Assembly: GCA_019638085.1 (NCBI GenBank)
Contig: JAHBUL010000007.1
Span: 1 to 64,000, forward strand
Source: Flavobacteriales bacterium
GTDB lineage: Bacteria; Bacteroidota; Bacteroidia; Flavobacteriales_F; PHOS-HE28
Reading direction: 5' to 3'
Length of the DNA: 64,000 nt
Part shown: piece by piece, positions 16,935 through 26,810 of the stretch
Layout of the letters: every line of letters starts with the position of its first letter
Position numbering within the stretch: the stretch's first letter is position 1
Translations under genes and position numbers: made by a program
Notes under the pieces: model-generated
What the model was told of the DNA's origin: nothing
What the model saw: only the letters and a program-made list of their open reading frames with translations
The model's database searches: none

Positions 16935-18765
16935 CGCTCTTCGCCAAGTTGCGGGGCTGGTCCACATTGCAACCACGCATCACCGCCACATGGTAGCTGA
17001 GCAGTTGCAGCGGTACCACCGCCAACAGCGGCACAAAGGCATCCGGTGAGGCCGGGATCTCGATCGTATGGTCCGCGATCTCCTTTACCGTGGTATCACC
17101 TTCGGTAACGATCGCGATCACCTTTCCCTTACGCGCCTTCACCTCTTGGATGTTGCTTACGACCTTCTCGTAGCTCGCACCTTGGGTCGCGATCACGAAC
17201 ACCGGCATTTCCTCATCGATCAATGCGATGGGACCATGCTTCATCTCCGCAGCAGGGTATCCCTCCGCATGGATGTAGCTGATCTCCTTCAACTTCAATG
17301 CACCTTCCAACGCCACGGGGAAGGAATAGCCACGACCGAGATAGAGGGCATTGCGGGCATCCTTGTAGATCTCCGCGATGTACTTCACTTGGGCCTCTGT
17401 CTTCAGCACCTTCTCCACTTTGGAAGGGATGGCGTCGAGTTCCAGCAGCAATTGCTGGAATTTTCCGCCGTCGATGGTCCCCTTCCGGCGACCGATCATC
17501 AAGGCCATCAGCGTCAGCAAGGTGACCTGTGCCGTGAATGCCTTGGTGCTGGCCACACCGATCTCGGGTCCGGCGTGCGTGTACGATCCCGCATGGGTCA
17601 TCCGGGCAATGCTGCTGCCCACCACGTTGCAGATGCCGATGATGGTGGCTCCTTTGCTTTTGGCCAGTTCGATGGCCGCCAGCGTATCCGCGGTCTCGCC
17701 ACTCTGGCTGATCGCGATCACAATGTCATCCTCGTAGATCACCGGATTACGGTACCGGAACTCACTGGCATATTCCACCTCCACCGGGATGCGGGCGTAC
17801 TCCTCGAAGAGGTACTCGCCCACCATGCCGGCGTGCCAACTGGTGCCGCAACCCACAATGAGGATGCGCTTGGCATTCACGATCCGCTGCTCATAGTCCT
17901 TGATGCCGCCCAATACGATGTCGCTCTGCGCCAAGTTCAAGCGACCGCGCATCGAATCGCGGATGCTACGCGGTTGCTCGTTGATCTCCTTGAGCATGAA
18001 GTGCTCATAGCCGCCTTTTTCCAATGCCTCCAGTTGGATCTCCAATGCTTGGATGAAAGGCCGCTTATCCTGGTTCTTGATGTTGCGCACGCGGAGGCCA
18101 TGCTCCTTGTCGAGGATGGCGATCTCTCCATCCTCCATGTATACCACGTTACGTGTATGTTCCACGATCGGGCTGGCATCGCTGGCCAGGAAATGGTCAC
18201 CATCCTCTCCGATGCCGATCACCAAGGGACTGCTTTTCCGGGCTGCTACCAGCATGTCCGGAAATTTCTGGTCCACTACAACGATGGCGTATGCGCCAAC
18301 CACGTTGGACAAGGCCAAACGCACGGATTCAGCCAGGTCCGTACCCTCCGTCCGCTGGATATCGTCGATCAAGTGTACCAGCACTTCCGTATCGGTATCG
18401 CTCCTGAACTCATACCCACGGCTCATCAGCTCCTCCTTCAGGGGGGCGTAGTTCTCAATGATCCCATTATGGATCAAGGCCAGCTCGCCATTGGAGGACA
18501 CGTGCGGGTGGGCGTTCACATCATTGGGTTCGCCATGGGTAGCCCAGCGTGTATGGCCGATGCCCACGGAACCCAGCATCGGGGTATCATTCACATGCGC
18601 TTCCAGATCACTTACCCGGCCTTTGCATTTCTGCACATTCAAGGCGTTCGGGCCGACCAGCGCAACACCTGCGCTATCATAACCCCGGTACTCCAGCCGC
18701 CTTAGGCCGGAGATCAAAATGGGGTAGGCTTCCTTTTTGCCAACGTAAGCTACAATGCCGCACAT
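16921..18765 (-). CDS. glmS: Glutamine--fructose-6-phosphate aminotransferase (isomerising)
   Basis: Makes glucosamine-6-phosphate, the first step towards UDP-GlcNAc for peptidoglycan and LPS. The 614-aa protein has an N-terminal class II glutamine amidotransferase domain with nucleophile Cys2 (MCGIVAYVG) and GHTRWATHGEP. Two SIS sugar-isomerase domains follow (VGCGTSWHAG, SQSGETADTLAAIE) and the tail ends LAKSVTVE. It is last in a minus-strand operon, 9 bases after the DUF4270 gene. No glmS ribozyme is expected or seen. Confidence 0.97.
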   Translation of the reverse strand: MCGIVAYVGKKEAYPILISGLRRLEYRGYDSAGVALVGPNALNVQKCKGRVSDLEAHVNDTPMLGSVGIGHTRWATHGEPNDVNAHPHVSSNGELALIHNGIIENYAPLKEELMSRGYEFRSDTDTEVLVHLIDDIQRTEGTDLAESVRLALSNVVGAYAIVVVDQKFPDMLVAARKSSPLVIGIGEDGDHFLASDASPIVEHTRNVVYMEDGEIAILDKEHGLRVRNIKNQDKRPFIQALEIQLEALEKGGYEHFMLKEINEQPRSIRDSMRGRLNLAQSDIVLGGIKDYEQRIVNAKRILIVGCGTSWHAGMVGEYLFEEYARIPVEVEYASEFRYRNPVIYEDDIVIAISQSGETADTLAAIELAKSKGATIIGICNVVGSSIARMTHAGSYTHAGPEIGVASTKAFTAQVTLLTLMALMIGRRKGTIDGGKFQQLLLELDAIPSKVEKVLKTEAQVKYIAEIYKDARNALYLGRGYSFPVALEGALKLKEISYIHAEGYPAAEMKHGPIALIDEEMPVFVIATQGASYEKVVSNIQEVKARKGKVIAIVTEGDTTVKEIADHTIEIPASPDAFVPLLAVVPLQLLSYHVAVMRGCNVDQPRNLAKSVTVE

Positions 18766-18774
18766 GGGATATGT

Positions 18775-20121
18775 TCAATAAGTGGTGAATGTAAGCACCA
18801 GCTTCATGGCGCGATCCGGGTTGAAAGGCCCCGCAAGGGATGCACGGTTCACGGTTACACCGTTGCTACCGGGTACCAAGGAGAGGCCGGTATTGGCATA
18901 AGTGCCATTGATCACGCCTTGGGTCCATCGTGTCAAGTTGAATCGGTATTCACCGTTCTCCGGATCATAAAAACCGCCGACGACCCCTTGGCCTGCAACT
19001 TGGTCCGGCACCAGCAGGTCCGAACCATCCGCCGCCTTGCGGAATGCGAAAAGCTGATCGGGCGGTAGATACGTGTCATGGAAGTCCCCGGCGATCGGAA
19101 CGATCAATTCGGCCTTTGCAAGTGCGCGATGGGGACTGTGGGCATACTGGTCGAGGTACGGGAACCGGATCTCCGTGCGCAGCCCGCCCAGGCTTTGTAC
19201 GAAGGTGTTGATCTGCCCAAAGGTGGTGTCCGTCAATGCCTGTGGCAAAGCGGGCTCCGTAGCTGCCGCATGATCGAATGCACCTGTGGATAAACGTGCG
19301 CTACTACTACCGATGATAAAGTCAAATGTGGAATTCACTCCATTGCCATCGTGGTAGTACAGGGTCATTTTGGAGGCTCCGCTCAAGAGATTGAAACGCC
19401 AAACGCCACCTTGCAGAGGAGCCTGCCCTGTATTTCCCGGTACCACGTACAACCCCTTGAAGTACGCCAGGAACGATGCGTTGTCCGCCATGGTAGGCTG
19501 GCCCCATTGGGACAGCAGTTCCTGCCCCAAGCTCAGGTCCAGGGGTATCCGCAATTGAGGAACCAAGGTTTCTCCACCTATTTCGGGGCCCTCCGTGGGC
19601 GCAGGCGTGAATTGACGTGGTGAACCCTGCACAAGGTCCAAGACGTCCGTCCCCAGTTGGTGATCGCTTTTGTAGACGGAATCCAGCGAAAGGTCCTCTG
19701 TCAGCCGGAACACTTGGATCACCTGTGGATCAAGATCGCCATAGATGGGAGCCACAATGCTGTATGCCATGGAGAGCACAAGCGAATCACAGACCAACGT
19801 GGGGTCGGCCGGTCCGATGTTGTTCACGCTCAGCCTCAACTGTGTCGCTGTTCCGGCGATCACTGGCCCGAACACATCATCCACATAGCTGCCCAAAAGC
19901 GTGGTACTGAGCACGCTGGTACGCACCGGCTCATCCTCCTTGGGCCATGCGATGAGGTGCGTAGTATCGATCACTATGGTACCCAATGTATCCGCCGGGT
20001 CCAAGACGGAAAGGCCAAGATCGTCCTCCGGCTTCTTACAGCCGAAAGTGAGGACCATACCCAATGCGAGCACCGCCGCTATCGCGGAACGTGCCGGAAT
20101 TACAGGGATCGGCTTGCTCAA
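18775..20121 (-). CDS. DUF4270 lipoprotein
   Basis: A 448-aa outer-membrane or periplasmic lipoprotein: signal (AIAAVLALGMVLTFGCKK) with the lipobox Cys near residue 28. The body has repeated beta-rich segments, for example LLGSYVDDVFGPVIAGTATQ and LDLVQGSPRQF, characteristic of DUF4270. This family sits between glycogen synthase and glmS in many Flavobacteriia, as here. The start codon is TTG at 20121, 4 bases after the synthase stop. Function is not established; a role in polysaccharide handling is only suggested by its neighbours. Confidence 0.85.
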   Translation of the reverse strand: MSKPIPVIPARSAIAAVLALGMVLTFGCKKPEDDLGLSVLDPADTLGTIVIDTTHLIAWPKEDEPVRTSVLSTTLLGSYVDDVFGPVIAGTATQLRLSVNNIGPADPTLVCDSLVLSMAYSIVAPIYGDLDPQVIQVFRLTEDLSLDSVYKSDHQLGTDVLDLVQGSPRQFTPAPTEGPEIGGETLVPQLRIPLDLSLGQELLSQWGQPTMADNASFLAYFKGLYVVPGNTGQAPLQGGVWRFNLLSGASKMTLYYHDGNGVNSTFDFIIGSSSARLSTGAFDHAAATEPALPQALTDTTFGQINTFVQSLGGLRTEIRFPYLDQYAHSPHRALAKAELIVPIAGDFHDTYLPPDQLFAFRKAADGSDLLVPDQVAGQGVVGGFYDPENGEYRFNLTRWTQGVINGTYANTGLSLVPGSNGVTVNRASLAGPFNPDRAMKLVLTFTTY

Positions 20122-20125
20122 AGTA

Positions 20126-20950
20126 TCAGACCAGCGCTTCCTCCATCACACTCTGATAGAACTCCAGATGGGCATCCAAGCGCTCATCGGCATCCTTGAA
20201 GTAGGCGAGCGTGGGTTTGTCCAACGTCTTGATCGTGGTCTCCATGGAACGGCCCAACTTGGCACTTCCTTTTACCACGGCATCGCTCATTCCCATGGCG
20301 AACTTCACCAGGTCGTCCGTGGTGGATTTGCCCAAGCCCTTCAGCAGGGTCTTGTCAAAACCTTCCATGGCCAGTTTTTTCGGCAACTCCTTGTCCAGGT
20401 TCTCCGATTTTTGATCGTATGCACTGAAGATGATCTTGGCATCCTCGAAATGGGGATCGTCATTGAAGAAGTGACGCACGTACAGGGGAATGAACGCGGT
20501 CATCCAGCCGTGACAGTGAATGATGTCCGGGCTCCAGCCCAGTTTGCGAACGGTCTCCAGTACACCACGGCAGAAGAAAAGCGCGCGCTCATCGTTGTCG
20601 GGGAAGAAATTCTCGTCGTCGTCCTCCACGGTGTGCTTCCGCTTGAAGTACTCCTCGTTGTCGATGAAGTAGACCTGCATGCGGGCACTGGGCACACTGG
20701 CCACCTTGATCAGCAGGGCATGGTCCGTATCGTTGATGATCAGGTTCATGCCGCTGAGGCGGATCACCTCATGCAATTGGTGTCGACGTTCGTTGATGGA
20801 TCCGAACTTCGGCATGAAAACCCGGATCTCGTTTCCTTTCTCCAAGATGCCCTGCGGCAATTGACGAGTGGCCTTCGCCATTCCTACTCCATCGGTAAAC
20901 GGATGGATGTATTGGGATATGGTGAGGACCTTCGCGTTCTTCAAGCTCAT
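20126..20950 (-). CDS. Glycogen/starch synthase-like GT5 protein (N-terminal lobe only)
   Basis: 274 aa from the ATG at 20950 (MSLKNAKVLTISQYIHPFTD). The upstream in-frame extension to 21010 is ruled out by a promoter in it. It resembles the GT5 N-terminal lobe: RVFMPKFGSINERRHQLHEV, MQVYFIDNEEYFKRK, FFPDNDERALFF and PDIIHCHGWMTAFIPLY. A full glycogen synthase is about 470 aa with a second Rossmann lobe that binds ADP-glucose; that lobe is missing here. Similar short proteins are usual in Flavobacteriia at this locus, so it is not a local truncation. Catalytic activity is doubtful. Confidence 0.85.
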   Translation of the reverse strand: MSLKNAKVLTISQYIHPFTDGVGMAKATRQLPQGILEKGNEIRVFMPKFGSINERRHQLHEVIRLSGMNLIINDTDHALLIKVASVPSARMQVYFIDNEEYFKRKHTVEDDDENFFPDNDERALFFCRGVLETVRKLGWSPDIIHCHGWMTAFIPLYVRHFFNDDPHFEDAKIIFSAYDQKSENLDKELPKKLAMEGFDKTLLKGLGKSTTDDLVKFAMGMSDAVVKGSAKLGRSMETTIKTLDKPTLAYFKDADERLDAHLEFYQSVMEEALV

Positions 20951-20979
20951 GGGTTGGGGGAATAAAGTGATGGAAGCCA

Positions 20980-21010
20980 CAAAAGTATAGACAAATTTCT
21001 CGGTATTCAA
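20980..21010 (-). promoter_or_regulatory. Full Bacteroidota promoter of the GT5-DUF4270-glmS operon
   Basis: On the minus strand TTG (21010-21008) is separated by exactly 20 bases from TACTTTTG (20987-20980), a perfect TTG-N20-TAnnTTTG. Transcription would start near 20973, about 23 bases before the ATG at 20950, which supports that start. Confidence 0.7.
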
Positions 21011-21045
21011 GCTTTACGTAGTTTGGCCCCCTTGCACCAGCCGGT

Positions 21046-21891
21046 TTGGAACCTACCACGAACCCCCTTCACGCCGCGATCTGGTCGGCCGAACAACGGC
21101 GAAAGAACAGGCGCATTGCCTTCGTTCCCACAATGGGGGCCTTGCATGCAGGACATTTGGCCTTGGTCCGTGCAGCCCATGCACATGGTGATGCAGTGGC
21201 AGTAAGCATCTTCGTGAATCCGCTCCAGTTCAACAACAAGGATGACCTGGCCAAATACCCCAGACACCCGGAAGAGGACCGGCGTATGCTGAGCGAAGTG
21301 GGTACCCAGATGCTCTTGATGCCCGATAATGGGGCCCTGTTCCGCAACTTTACGCCCTCGGAATACGACCTCAACGGCTTGGATGGCCTGATGGAGGGTG
21401 CCTCCAGACCAGGGCATTTCCAAGGCGTAGTGAACGTGGTGGAGCGGCTTTTCCACTACGTAAGGCCTGATGTGGTGCTCTTCGGGGAGAAGGACCGACA
21501 GCAACTGGCCGTGATCCGCCATGTGACAAACCAGCTCCGTTGGCCCGTGAAGATCGTCGGCCATCCCACCGTGCGCGATCCGGACGGGTTGGCCCTGAGT
21601 TCCAGGAACCAGCGCCTCTCAACTGCTGAACGGCAACTGGCACCCGTGCTTTATCGTGCTCTTAACGCCATCAAGGATTCCAGCTTTATCCTTTCGGTGG
21701 AAGATGCACTGGAGGCCGGTAGACAATTACTGGCGGAAACCCCTTCCGTCGAATTGGACTATCTGACCCTCGTTCACCCCGGAACACTTCAGCCGCTGGA
21801 GAATTGGGAGGGGGTACAGGAGGCAGTGGCGCTCATCGCTGCACAGGTGGGTCCGGTGCGTTTGATAGACAACATCACCATTACCCGGTAG
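21046..21891 (+). CDS. panC: Pantothenate synthetase
   Basis: Joins pantoate and beta-alanine in an ATP-dependent reaction to make pantothenate (coenzyme A pathway). 281 aa. Motifs: [10 protein letters not shown] (HIGH-type nucleotide site), [20 protein letters not shown] and SSRNQRLS (KMSKS-like region). The start appears to be TTG at 21046 with no in-frame ATG nearby. A TAGTTTGG sequence at 21019-21026 could be its -7 box. First of a five-gene plus-strand cluster; panD follows after 41 bases. Confidence 0.95.
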   Translation: MEPTTNPLHAAIWSAEQRRKNRRIAFVPTMGALHAGHLALVRAAHAHGDAVAVSIFVNPLQFNNKDDLAKYPRHPEEDRRMLSEVGTQMLLMPDNGALFRNFTPSEYDLNGLDGLMEGASRPGHFQGVVNVVERLFHYVRPDVVLFGEKDRQQLAVIRHVTNQLRWPVKIVGHPTVRDPDGLALSSRNQRLSTAERQLAPVLYRALNAIKDSSFILSVEDALEAGRQLLAETPSVELDYLTLVHPGTLQPLENWEGVQEAVALIAAQVGPVRLIDNITITR

Positions 21892-21932
21892 TTTTACGGC
21901 CCCCGACAAGCATACGTCAGGGTTATTCAGAC

Positions 21933-22286
21933 ATGACCATTGAAGTACTTCGCGCCAAGATCCACCGAATAAGCATCACCGAAGCGAATGTTGATTACGT
22001 GGGCAGCATCACTTTGGACCGGGACCTGGTAGATGCCGCAGGGCTGGTGGAAGGTGAGAAGGTACACGTATTGAACGTGAACAACGGGAACCGGCTGGTG
22101 ACCTATGTGATCCTGGGTGAACGCGGTTCCGGCCACGTATGCCTCAACGGCCCAGCTGCCTTGCTCGCTTCGGTAGGCGATGTGGTGATCATAGTGGCCT
22201 ATGCGCACATGTCCTTTGAAGAAGCGAAGACCTTCAGCCCCAAAGTGATCTTCCCGGACGAGCGGACCAACAAATTGCGACCGTGA
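21933..22286 (+). CDS. panD: Aspartate 1-decarboxylase proenzyme
   Basis: Makes beta-alanine, the other substrate of PanC. The 117-aa proenzyme starts [19 protein letters not shown]. Self-cleavage at Gly24-Ser25 (DYVGSITLD) yields the pyruvoyl group on Ser25. LNGPAA and [10 protein letters not shown] are further family signatures. The ATG at 21933 gives the usual length; a longer frame to 21804 only overlaps panC. Its stop overlaps the GTG of the next gene by 4 bases. Confidence 0.96.
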   Translation: MTIEVLRAKIHRISITEANVDYVGSITLDRDLVDAAGLVEGEKVHVLNVNNGNRLVTYVILGERGSGHVCLNGPAALLASVGDVVIIVAYAHMSFEEAKTFSPKVIFPDERTNKLRP

Positions 22287-23302
22287 AGCGAACGCTGTTC
22301 ACCCTCCTGAAGATCGGTGTGCCCTTGGCCATCGGGATCTGGTTGGTGTTCTATTTCTATGACGCGCTGGACTCCGACCAGCGCGAGGAACTGTTCACAG
22401 CATTCCGGCAGGCCGATCTGCGCTGGCTCGGTCTGGCCACCGTGGTGGGGTGGCTTGCGCATGTGAGCCGTGCCTGGCGCTGGCGCTACATTCTGGAGCC
22501 GTTGGGCCATCGGCCCGGGTTCTGGAATTGCTACCACGCGGTAATGGTGGGCTATTTCATGAATCTCTTCCTACCACGGGCCGGAGAGGCCAGTCGAGCC
22601 CTATCCCTCTATCGCACGGAGAAGGTGCCTTTCGAGCAAGGTTTCGGCACCATCCTCGCCGAACGGGCTGTGGACATGCTGATGCTATTGGGGATCGCCG
22701 GTGTTACCGTGTTGCTTCAATTGGAAAAGCTGGACCTGTTCAAAAGTCGGATCGCCACCTTCCAGGAATCACAAGGTCCTGCTGCGGAGAATGGCATTGC
22801 ATGGGGGCCATGGATCGCGACCGCCGTGGCCGTACTTGTCCTTGTTGCGGTTTTCCTATTGATCACCCGCCCGGCATTGCGTTATCGGCTACGTGAACTG
22901 GGCCGTGGCTTCGGCCAAGGGCTGCGCTCGGTGTTCCGCACCAAGGATCGTGCTGGGTTCATCCTGCACACGGTGTTGATCTGGGCAGCATATCTCGGCA
23001 TGTTCAAGCTCGGTTTCCATGCCCTGCCCGAAACTGTGGACGTCCCCATGGCCGGCATTCTCGCCGGCTTTGTTGCGGGTGCCATCGGCATCGTTCTGGT
23101 GCAGGGAGGCATTGGTGTGTATCCCGCATTCGTGGCGCTCATCATCAGCATCTACATGTTGCCACCGGAAGGCGGCGGCTATATCCGGCCGGAGGCCTTG
23201 GCCATGGGCTGGCTGCTCTGGGTAGCACAAACGCTGATGCTGATCGTGCTCGGCGGACTGTCCCTACTTTTATTGGCCCTCAAACGCCCCGCCACCCCAT
23301 GA
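22283..23302 (+). CDS. UPF0104 / lysylphosphatidylglycerol-synthase-type membrane protein
   Basis: A polytopic inner-membrane protein of 339 aa with about 8 hydrophobic segments, starting at GTG 22283. It contains the family features [34 protein letters not shown] and [21 protein letters not shown]. Related proteins move or modify lipids (MprF flippase domain, AglD/YbhN). Substrate unknown. It sits between panD (4-base overlap) and the heptose adenylyltransferase gene (4-base overlap), so it is probably translationally coupled. Confidence 0.85.
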   Translation: MKRTLFTLLKIGVPLAIGIWLVFYFYDALDSDQREELFTAFRQADLRWLGLATVVGWLAHVSRAWRWRYILEPLGHRPGFWNCYHAVMVGYFMNLFLPRAGEASRALSLYRTEKVPFEQGFGTILAERAVDMLMLLGIAGVTVLLQLEKLDLFKSRIATFQESQGPAAENGIAWGPWIATAVAVLVLVAVFLLITRPALRYRLRELGRGFGQGLRSVFRTKDRAGFILHTVLIWAAYLGMFKLGFHALPETVDVPMAGILAGFVAGAIGIVLVQGGIGVYPAFVALIISIYMLPPEGGGYIRPEALAMGWLLWVAQTLMLIVLGGLSLLLLALKRPATP

Positions 23303-23790
23303 CCGACCAGACCAACTCCCGCATCATGGACCTCGTGAACGTGCAACGCATGGCCCACGTGTGGCGCCTGAAGAGCGACCGTATCGTCTTTACCAACGGG
23401 GTGTTCGACATCCTGCATCGTGGACACGCCACCTACTTGGAGCAGGCAGCTGCACATGGGCACCGGCTGGTGATCGGCCTGAACAGTGATGCCAGTGTGA
23501 AGCGCTTGGGCAAGGGCATGGATCGACCCTTGAACAGGCAGGATGACCGCGCCCAGGTGCTTACTGCGCTGCGCTGTGTGGACGCTGTGGTGATCTTCGA
23601 CCAGGACACACCCTTGGAGCTGATCCAAGCCATCCACCCCGATGTACTGGTGAAAGGCGGCGACTGGACCGTGGACAAGATCGTCGGCGGGGAATACGTG
23701 AAGAAATACGGCGGCGAGGTGCATTCCCTCCCTTTGGTGGAAGGGCTTTCCACAACCTCATTAGTGGATCGCATCCGCCATGGCGGCTAA
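23299..23790 (+). CDS. rfaE2: D-glycero-beta-D-manno-heptose 1-phosphate adenylyltransferase
   Basis: Activates heptose-1-phosphate to ADP-heptose for LPS core. The 163-aa nucleotidyltransferase corresponds to the C-terminal half of HldE. Motifs: FTNGVFDILHRGHATYLEQA (HxGH site), LVIGLNSDASVKRLGKG, DTPLELIQAIHPDVLVKGGD and STTSLVDRIR. Free-standing forms are common in Bacteroidota. It overlaps the upstream membrane-protein gene by 4 and radA by 11 bases. Confidence 0.92.
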   Translation: MTDQTNSRIMDLVNVQRMAHVWRLKSDRIVFTNGVFDILHRGHATYLEQAAAHGHRLVIGLNSDASVKRLGKGMDRPLNRQDDRAQVLTALRCVDAVVIFDQDTPLELIQAIHPDVLVKGGDWTVDKIVGGEYVKKYGGEVHSLPLVEGLSTTSLVDRIRHGG

Positions 23791-25159
23791 GCTTCGCTCC
23801 CAATACGTCTGCAAGAACTGCGGAGCTACACATGCTCAGTGGCTGGGCCAGTGCAGCACCTGCAAGGAGTGGAATACCCTTGTGGAAGAGGTGCGGGACC
23901 GTGTGGAGGAAAAACGCGGCACGCCGGCCAGCATCCGGAACCGCGGCCAACGCCCCGTGGCCATCTCCGAGATCAGTGCAGAGGGCGGACCGCGGATTCC
24001 AATGGGGGATCGAGAGCTGGACCGTGTGCTCGGTGGCGGTGTAGTGCCGGGTTCCTTGATCCTCATCGGCGGTGATCCCGGCATTGGGAAAAGCACCCTG
24101 ATGCTTCAGACGGCCTTACGCACACCGCAGCTGTCCACGCTGTACATCAGTGGGGAGGAAAGCGCCCAACAGGTGAAAATGCGTGCGGAGCGCCTCCAAG
24201 AAGAATTAGGAACCACCGCCGGCGCCAACTGCTTTGTCCTCACCGAGACCAACACGCAGAACATTTTCCGCCAGATCGAGGAATTGCAGCCCGGACTCGT
24301 GATCGTGGATAGTGTCCAAACACTCTACACGGCCGTGCTGGACGGGAGCCCCGGCAGCGTGGGCCAAGTGCGCGAATGCACCAGCGAGCTGATGCGTTAC
24401 GCCAAGGCCACCGGTATCCCCATGGTGCTGATCGGCCACATCACCAAGGACGGCGCCATCGCCGGACCGAAGGTTTTGGAGCACATGGTGGACTGCGTGC
24501 TGCAGTTCGAAGGTGACCGCGACCATGCCTACCGCCTGTTACGCCCTTTGAAGAACCGCTTCGGCAGCACCAACGAACTGGGGATCTATGAAATGCGCGG
24601 CAGCGGCCTCGCTATCGTGGAGGACCCCAGCCAAGTGCTCCTCGGGGACCGAGGCCCACGCCCCAGCGGCGTCTGTGTGGCGGCCACCCTGGAAGGCATG
24701 CGACCGCTATTGATCGAAGTGCAGGCATTGGTGAGCAGCGCCGTCTATGGCACCCCTCAGCGCAGCGCAACGGGCTTCGACCTACGCCGCATGAACATGC
24801 TACTGGCCGTGTTGGAGAAGCGGTGTGGGTTCCGCCTAGGGCAGAAGGACGTTTTCCTCAACCTTGCTGGCGGCTTCCGCGTGGAGGAGCCCGCCATCGA
24901 CCTCGCTGTGGTCTGTGCCGTGCTGGGCAGCAATGCGGACATCCCCGTACCCATGGATTGCTGCTTCGCAGGCGAGGTGGGCCTTACCGGCGAAGTGCGG
25001 CCGGTCACCCGCACGGAACAGCGCATTTCGGAAGCTGCCAAACTGGGTTTCGCCAAGATCTTCGTGCCGAAAGGAACAAAGGGATTGCCCAAAAGCAGCG
25101 GGATCGAGATCGTACCGGTGGGTCGTGTGGACGAGGTGCTGGGGCACCTGTTCGGGTGA
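23780..25159 (+). CDS. radA: DNA repair protein RadA
   Basis: A RecA-like ATPase that helps branch migration during recombination. 459 aa. The N-terminal zinc finger is CKNCGATHAQWLGQCSTC. Walker A is GGDPGIGKSTL, followed by the RadA-specific KNRFGSTNELGIYEM. The C-terminal Lon-like domain ends in a nearly complete form (ECFAGEVG equivalent CCFAGEVGLTGEVRPV). It is the last gene of the pan cluster. Identification is firm. Confidence 0.96.
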   Translation: MAAKLRSQYVCKNCGATHAQWLGQCSTCKEWNTLVEEVRDRVEEKRGTPASIRNRGQRPVAISEISAEGGPRIPMGDRELDRVLGGGVVPGSLILIGGDPGIGKSTLMLQTALRTPQLSTLYISGEESAQQVKMRAERLQEELGTTAGANCFVLTETNTQNIFRQIEELQPGLVIVDSVQTLYTAVLDGSPGSVGQVRECTSELMRYAKATGIPMVLIGHITKDGAIAGPKVLEHMVDCVLQFEGDRDHAYRLLRPLKNRFGSTNELGIYEMRGSGLAIVEDPSQVLLGDRGPRPSGVCVAATLEGMRPLLIEVQALVSSAVYGTPQRSATGFDLRRMNMLLAVLEKRCGFRLGQKDVFLNLAGGFRVEEPAIDLAVVCAVLGSNADIPVPMDCCFAGEVGLTGEVRPVTRTEQRISEAAKLGFAKIFVPKGTKGLPKSSGIEIVPVGRVDEVLGHLFG

Positions 25160-25379
25160 AGCTCTGAAGCTATTGAAAGCCCAGATCTTCCTCAGCGCTT
25201 TTCTCCTGAAATTTTCGGTGCGGGATCCGAAAGGAACACGTAACGCACCTCCTTTTCCAAGGGATGCGTGGTATGTGTGACCAAGCGGTGGACCATGCCC
25301 TGAAGTGGCTGCATGGACAGGGCAGTACAAACAAGGGAGTAGGCCCTGAAAACGGGCGTGGAACCGGTGCTGCTATGCA

Positions 25380-25643
25380 TCAGATCGCTTTCCGAAGGTG
25401 GATGGGATGTACCACCGATCGATCCCCGTCAAGTACCATCAAAACGAGTTCATTGTCCTCCACATCGGTGATGCGGATCCGTGTTACCGGGCCTTTTACT
25501 TCACCGGTCTTCAGGATGTGGCCATCACTGGTGCAGAGGTCGAACAACGCGTCCTCGGTACCCGGTTCGTAGTCGAACATCAACAATTGCTCGACCTTGT
25601 CGATCCGGACCTTGAATTCCGTGATTGGTGATCCCTTTTGCAT
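25380..25643 (-). CDS. Hypothetical small protein
   Basis: 87 aa from the ATG at 25643 (MQKGSPITEFKVRIDKVEQL); the frame also reaches a GTG at 25679. The sequence is mixed and soluble: FDYEPGTEDALFDLCTSDGH, then RIRITDVEDNELVLMVLDGD. It reads like a compact beta-rich domain with no signal or membrane segment. I do not recognise a family. Codon use is like its neighbours, so it is probably real. It has no operon partner. Confidence 0.5.
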   Translation of the reverse strand: MQKGSPITEFKVRIDKVEQLLMFDYEPGTEDALFDLCTSDGHILKTGEVKGPVTRIRITDVEDNELVLMVLDGDRSVVHPIHLRKAI

Positions 25644-26049
25644 GGTGCTGGCCTTTGGCAACTGCGCTTGGTACGCCACGCGCCACCCAAAAGTTCCGCC
25701 ATGTGGGATCCCCCGCTACTGAAATGGATCCCTGATCACGCCCTTGCCGACTAGTTCCCTTGGTCGTTGAAGATCCAATAGGGGGCGCCGTTCGTGGTGA
25801 TGGTGTATCTGTTTTCCATGGTGATCCAGTGTTCGTGTTCACCGAAATTATCCTAAGCCTGGAGCGGTCGTATGCGCTGAACGAGCAACGGCGCGTTCCA
25901 TCTCGCCAGCGGGACATGCCTTCCATATCCTCCCTCCGAATACCTCTTTCCGCATTCGCGCCGCCCGTTGGATGGAAACCACCGTTCGTGCCTTTGGACA
26001 CCCGGTCCTCCCCTACATTGCCCTAATTTCCGACCTAACCCCGATTGCC
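25644..26049. other. Gene-poor region upstream of the LytTR regulator
   Basis: 406 bases. The only small frame with protein-like composition is on the minus strand at 25751-25819 (22 codons, MENRYTITTNGAPYWIFNDQ...), too short to call. A TTG-N17-TACATTGC arrangement ending near 26022 is a weak promoter candidate for the response regulator. Confidence 0.35.
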
Positions 26050-26808
26050 ATGGCCATACGCGCACTGATAGTGGACGATGAGGCGGACGCCCGCAATAAC
26101 CTTCGCCTGATGCTGGAGGAGCACTGCCCCCAAGTGGAAGTAGTGGGCATGGCCGCTTCGGCCGATGAGGCACGGGAGTTGATCGGATCGAACAACCCCC
26201 AAGCCTTGTTCCTGGACATCAAGATGCCCGGCGAGGATGGCTTTTCCCTGCTCCGTTCCCTTCCTGAGCCACACCTTCCCGTGGTGTTCACCACGGCATA
26301 CGACGAGTTCGCCCTTCGCGCCTTCAAGGAGAATGCGTTGGATTATTTGGAGAAGCCGATCGACCTGGAGGAGCTGGACCGTGCAGTAGGCAAACTGGTA
26401 CATACCATCGGTGACCCGGAGGAGTCCAAACGGCGCAGTGAGGGATTACAGGCCCTGATGAACGATCCGGCGTCGCCGTTGAGCACCCGCGTGGCTGTGC
26501 CCAGCCGCGATGGCCTGGTGCTGTTGCGGCATGAGGACATCCTCTATTTGGAAGCCAGTGATAGCTACACGGTGGTGCATGTCCGCGATGGCAAACGCAC
26601 CATTAGCAGCAAGCATATCCGCGTATTCGAAGTGAATCTGGATCCCAAGAAATTCTTCCGGGTACACAAATCCTACATCATCAATTTGGAGCATCTGCGT
26701 AGCTTCAGCCGCAGCGAAGGCAATATGGCGGTGCTGGACAACGGTGCATTGGTGCCCGTGAGCCGCCGTCGCCTGCCGGAGCTGCTGGCGATGATCAACA
26801 CATTCTGA
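26050..26808 (+). CDS. LytTR-family response regulator
   Basis: A DNA-binding response regulator of 252 aa. The REC domain (1 to about 120) has the acidic pair Asp9/Asp10 (ALIVDDEADAR), phosphorylation site Asp56 (LFLDIKMPGEDGF), the Thr in VVFTTAYDEFA and Lys in YLEKPID. The LytTR domain (about 145-250) has YLEASDSYTVVH and FFRVHKSYIINLEHL. The start at 26050 is chosen by the REC core; the longer frame to 25972 lacks similarity. The sensor kinase gene begins 2 bases after the stop, so they form one two-component system. Confidence 0.93.
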   Translation: MAIRALIVDDEADARNNLRLMLEEHCPQVEVVGMAASADEARELIGSNNPQALFLDIKMPGEDGFSLLRSLPEPHLPVVFTTAYDEFALRAFKENALDYLEKPIDLEELDRAVGKLVHTIGDPEESKRRSEGLQALMNDPASPLSTRVAVPSRDGLVLLRHEDILYLEASDSYTVVHVRDGKRTISSKHIRVFEVNLDPKKFFRVHKSYIINLEHLRSFSRSEGNMAVLDNGALVPVSRRRLPELLAMINTF

Positions 26809-26810
26809 CA

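Noticed and set aside
17068..18705. 545-codon open frame on the plus strand across glmS
   Set aside because: Antisense shadow of glmS with the same His/Asp/Leu-rich composition and no family signature.
20951..21010. N-terminal 20-residue extension of the GT5 protein
   Set aside because: A perfect TTG-N20-TACTTTTG promoter lies within it, so the transcript starts downstream of this extension.
25751..25819. 22-codon minus-strand frame (MENRYTITTNGAPYWIFNDQ...)
   Set aside because: The amino-acid order looks protein-like and the A/T-rich start is reasonable, but 22 codons without an overlapping gene, SD site or homologue is too little to call.
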